Source: PALSA-278 sp963760285 (GTDB lineage Bacteria > Acidobacteriota > Terriglobia > Acidiferrales > UBA7541). From it: 64,000 nucleotides of DNA. Below the pieces are notes generated by a model that was not told where the DNA came from, did not search any database, and worked only from the letters and a program-made list of their open reading frames with translations. This document shows, piece by piece, positions 63,557 through 64,000 of this stretch (position 1 is its first letter; the number at the start of each line of letters is the position of its first letter). The stretch covers positions 868,001 through 932,000 of the forward strand of contig CAVXCI010000003.1 in the NCBI GenBank assembly GCA_963760285.1, in the 5' to 3' direction. Position numbers and translations under genes: made by a program.

Positions 63557-64000
<444 letters not shown>

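Overview
The window looks like a chromosome segment of a soil-type Acidobacteriota bacterium. This is inference from gene families: GWxTD-like secreted paralogues, a GloVer tandem-repeat protein, a secreted DUF3494 protein, LolA-like secreted proteins, a Tad pilus operon and many multi-PAS regulators. There is no rRNA or universal marker gene to fix the taxonomy. Coding is dense, GC is moderately high, and several genes are broken by frameshifts.

The most notable region is 0-8.9 kb. A sigma-70-type promoter (1782-1810) leads straight into a sequence that matches the fluoride (crcB-motif) riboswitch, followed by a terminator-like hairpin. Downstream lie a dynamin-like GTPase, the fluoride channel FluC/CrcB, a small CxxC/CxxH protein, a double-DUF190 protein, a single DUF190 protein, a P-loop ATPase and a second dynamin-like GTPase. 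Most of these are joined by 4-base start/stop overlaps. A third dynamin-like gene just upstream of the promoter is a pseudogene. The last gene, a zinc-ribbon protein, is cut short by a relic insertion-sequence end. The layout suggests a fluoride-induced membrane-remodelling module.

9-26 kb holds a glycine-rich surface protein with a poly-G frameshift, a DUF4386 membrane protein, a LolA-like protein, a DUF3494 secreted protein, a repeat-rich gene desert, a PAS-GAF-PAS-PAS sigma-54 activator, a STAS-like protein and a plus-strand run of detoxification and redox genes (hydrolase, SnoaL-like, DUF1569, ADH, ALDH, HD, DUF302, SDR). The run ends in an epimerase gene destroyed by a transposase.

26.5-33.1 kb is a mobile island. 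Two inverted 1250-bp IS3-family elements (IS407-like) flank gene fragments: a sigma-54 activator tail, a truncated hypothetical gene, a GloVer protein, a DUF72 remnant and the start of a restriction/helicase gene.

33.2-57.6 kb is ordinary chromosome: tRNA-Ser(GGA), tRNA-Gln(TTG), a hybrid histidine kinase, DinB, glgB, secreted proteins, three GWxTD-like paralogues, an ArnC-like glycosyltransferase with an HpnK/ChbG deacetylase, a cystathionine-synthase-type enzyme, cutA, a phosphohexomutase, an FtsB/DivIC-like protein, a DUF1624 membrane protein, a lipoprotein, a PadR regulator with divergent glyoxalase, and a TonB-like protein.

57.6-64 kb, on the minus strand, is the downstream part of a Tad/Flp pilus locus (cpaF-tadB-tadC, a DUF192 gene, a PAP2 phosphatase and an AAA ATPase). 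Almost every gene there carries frameshifts, from real decay or poor consensus sequence.
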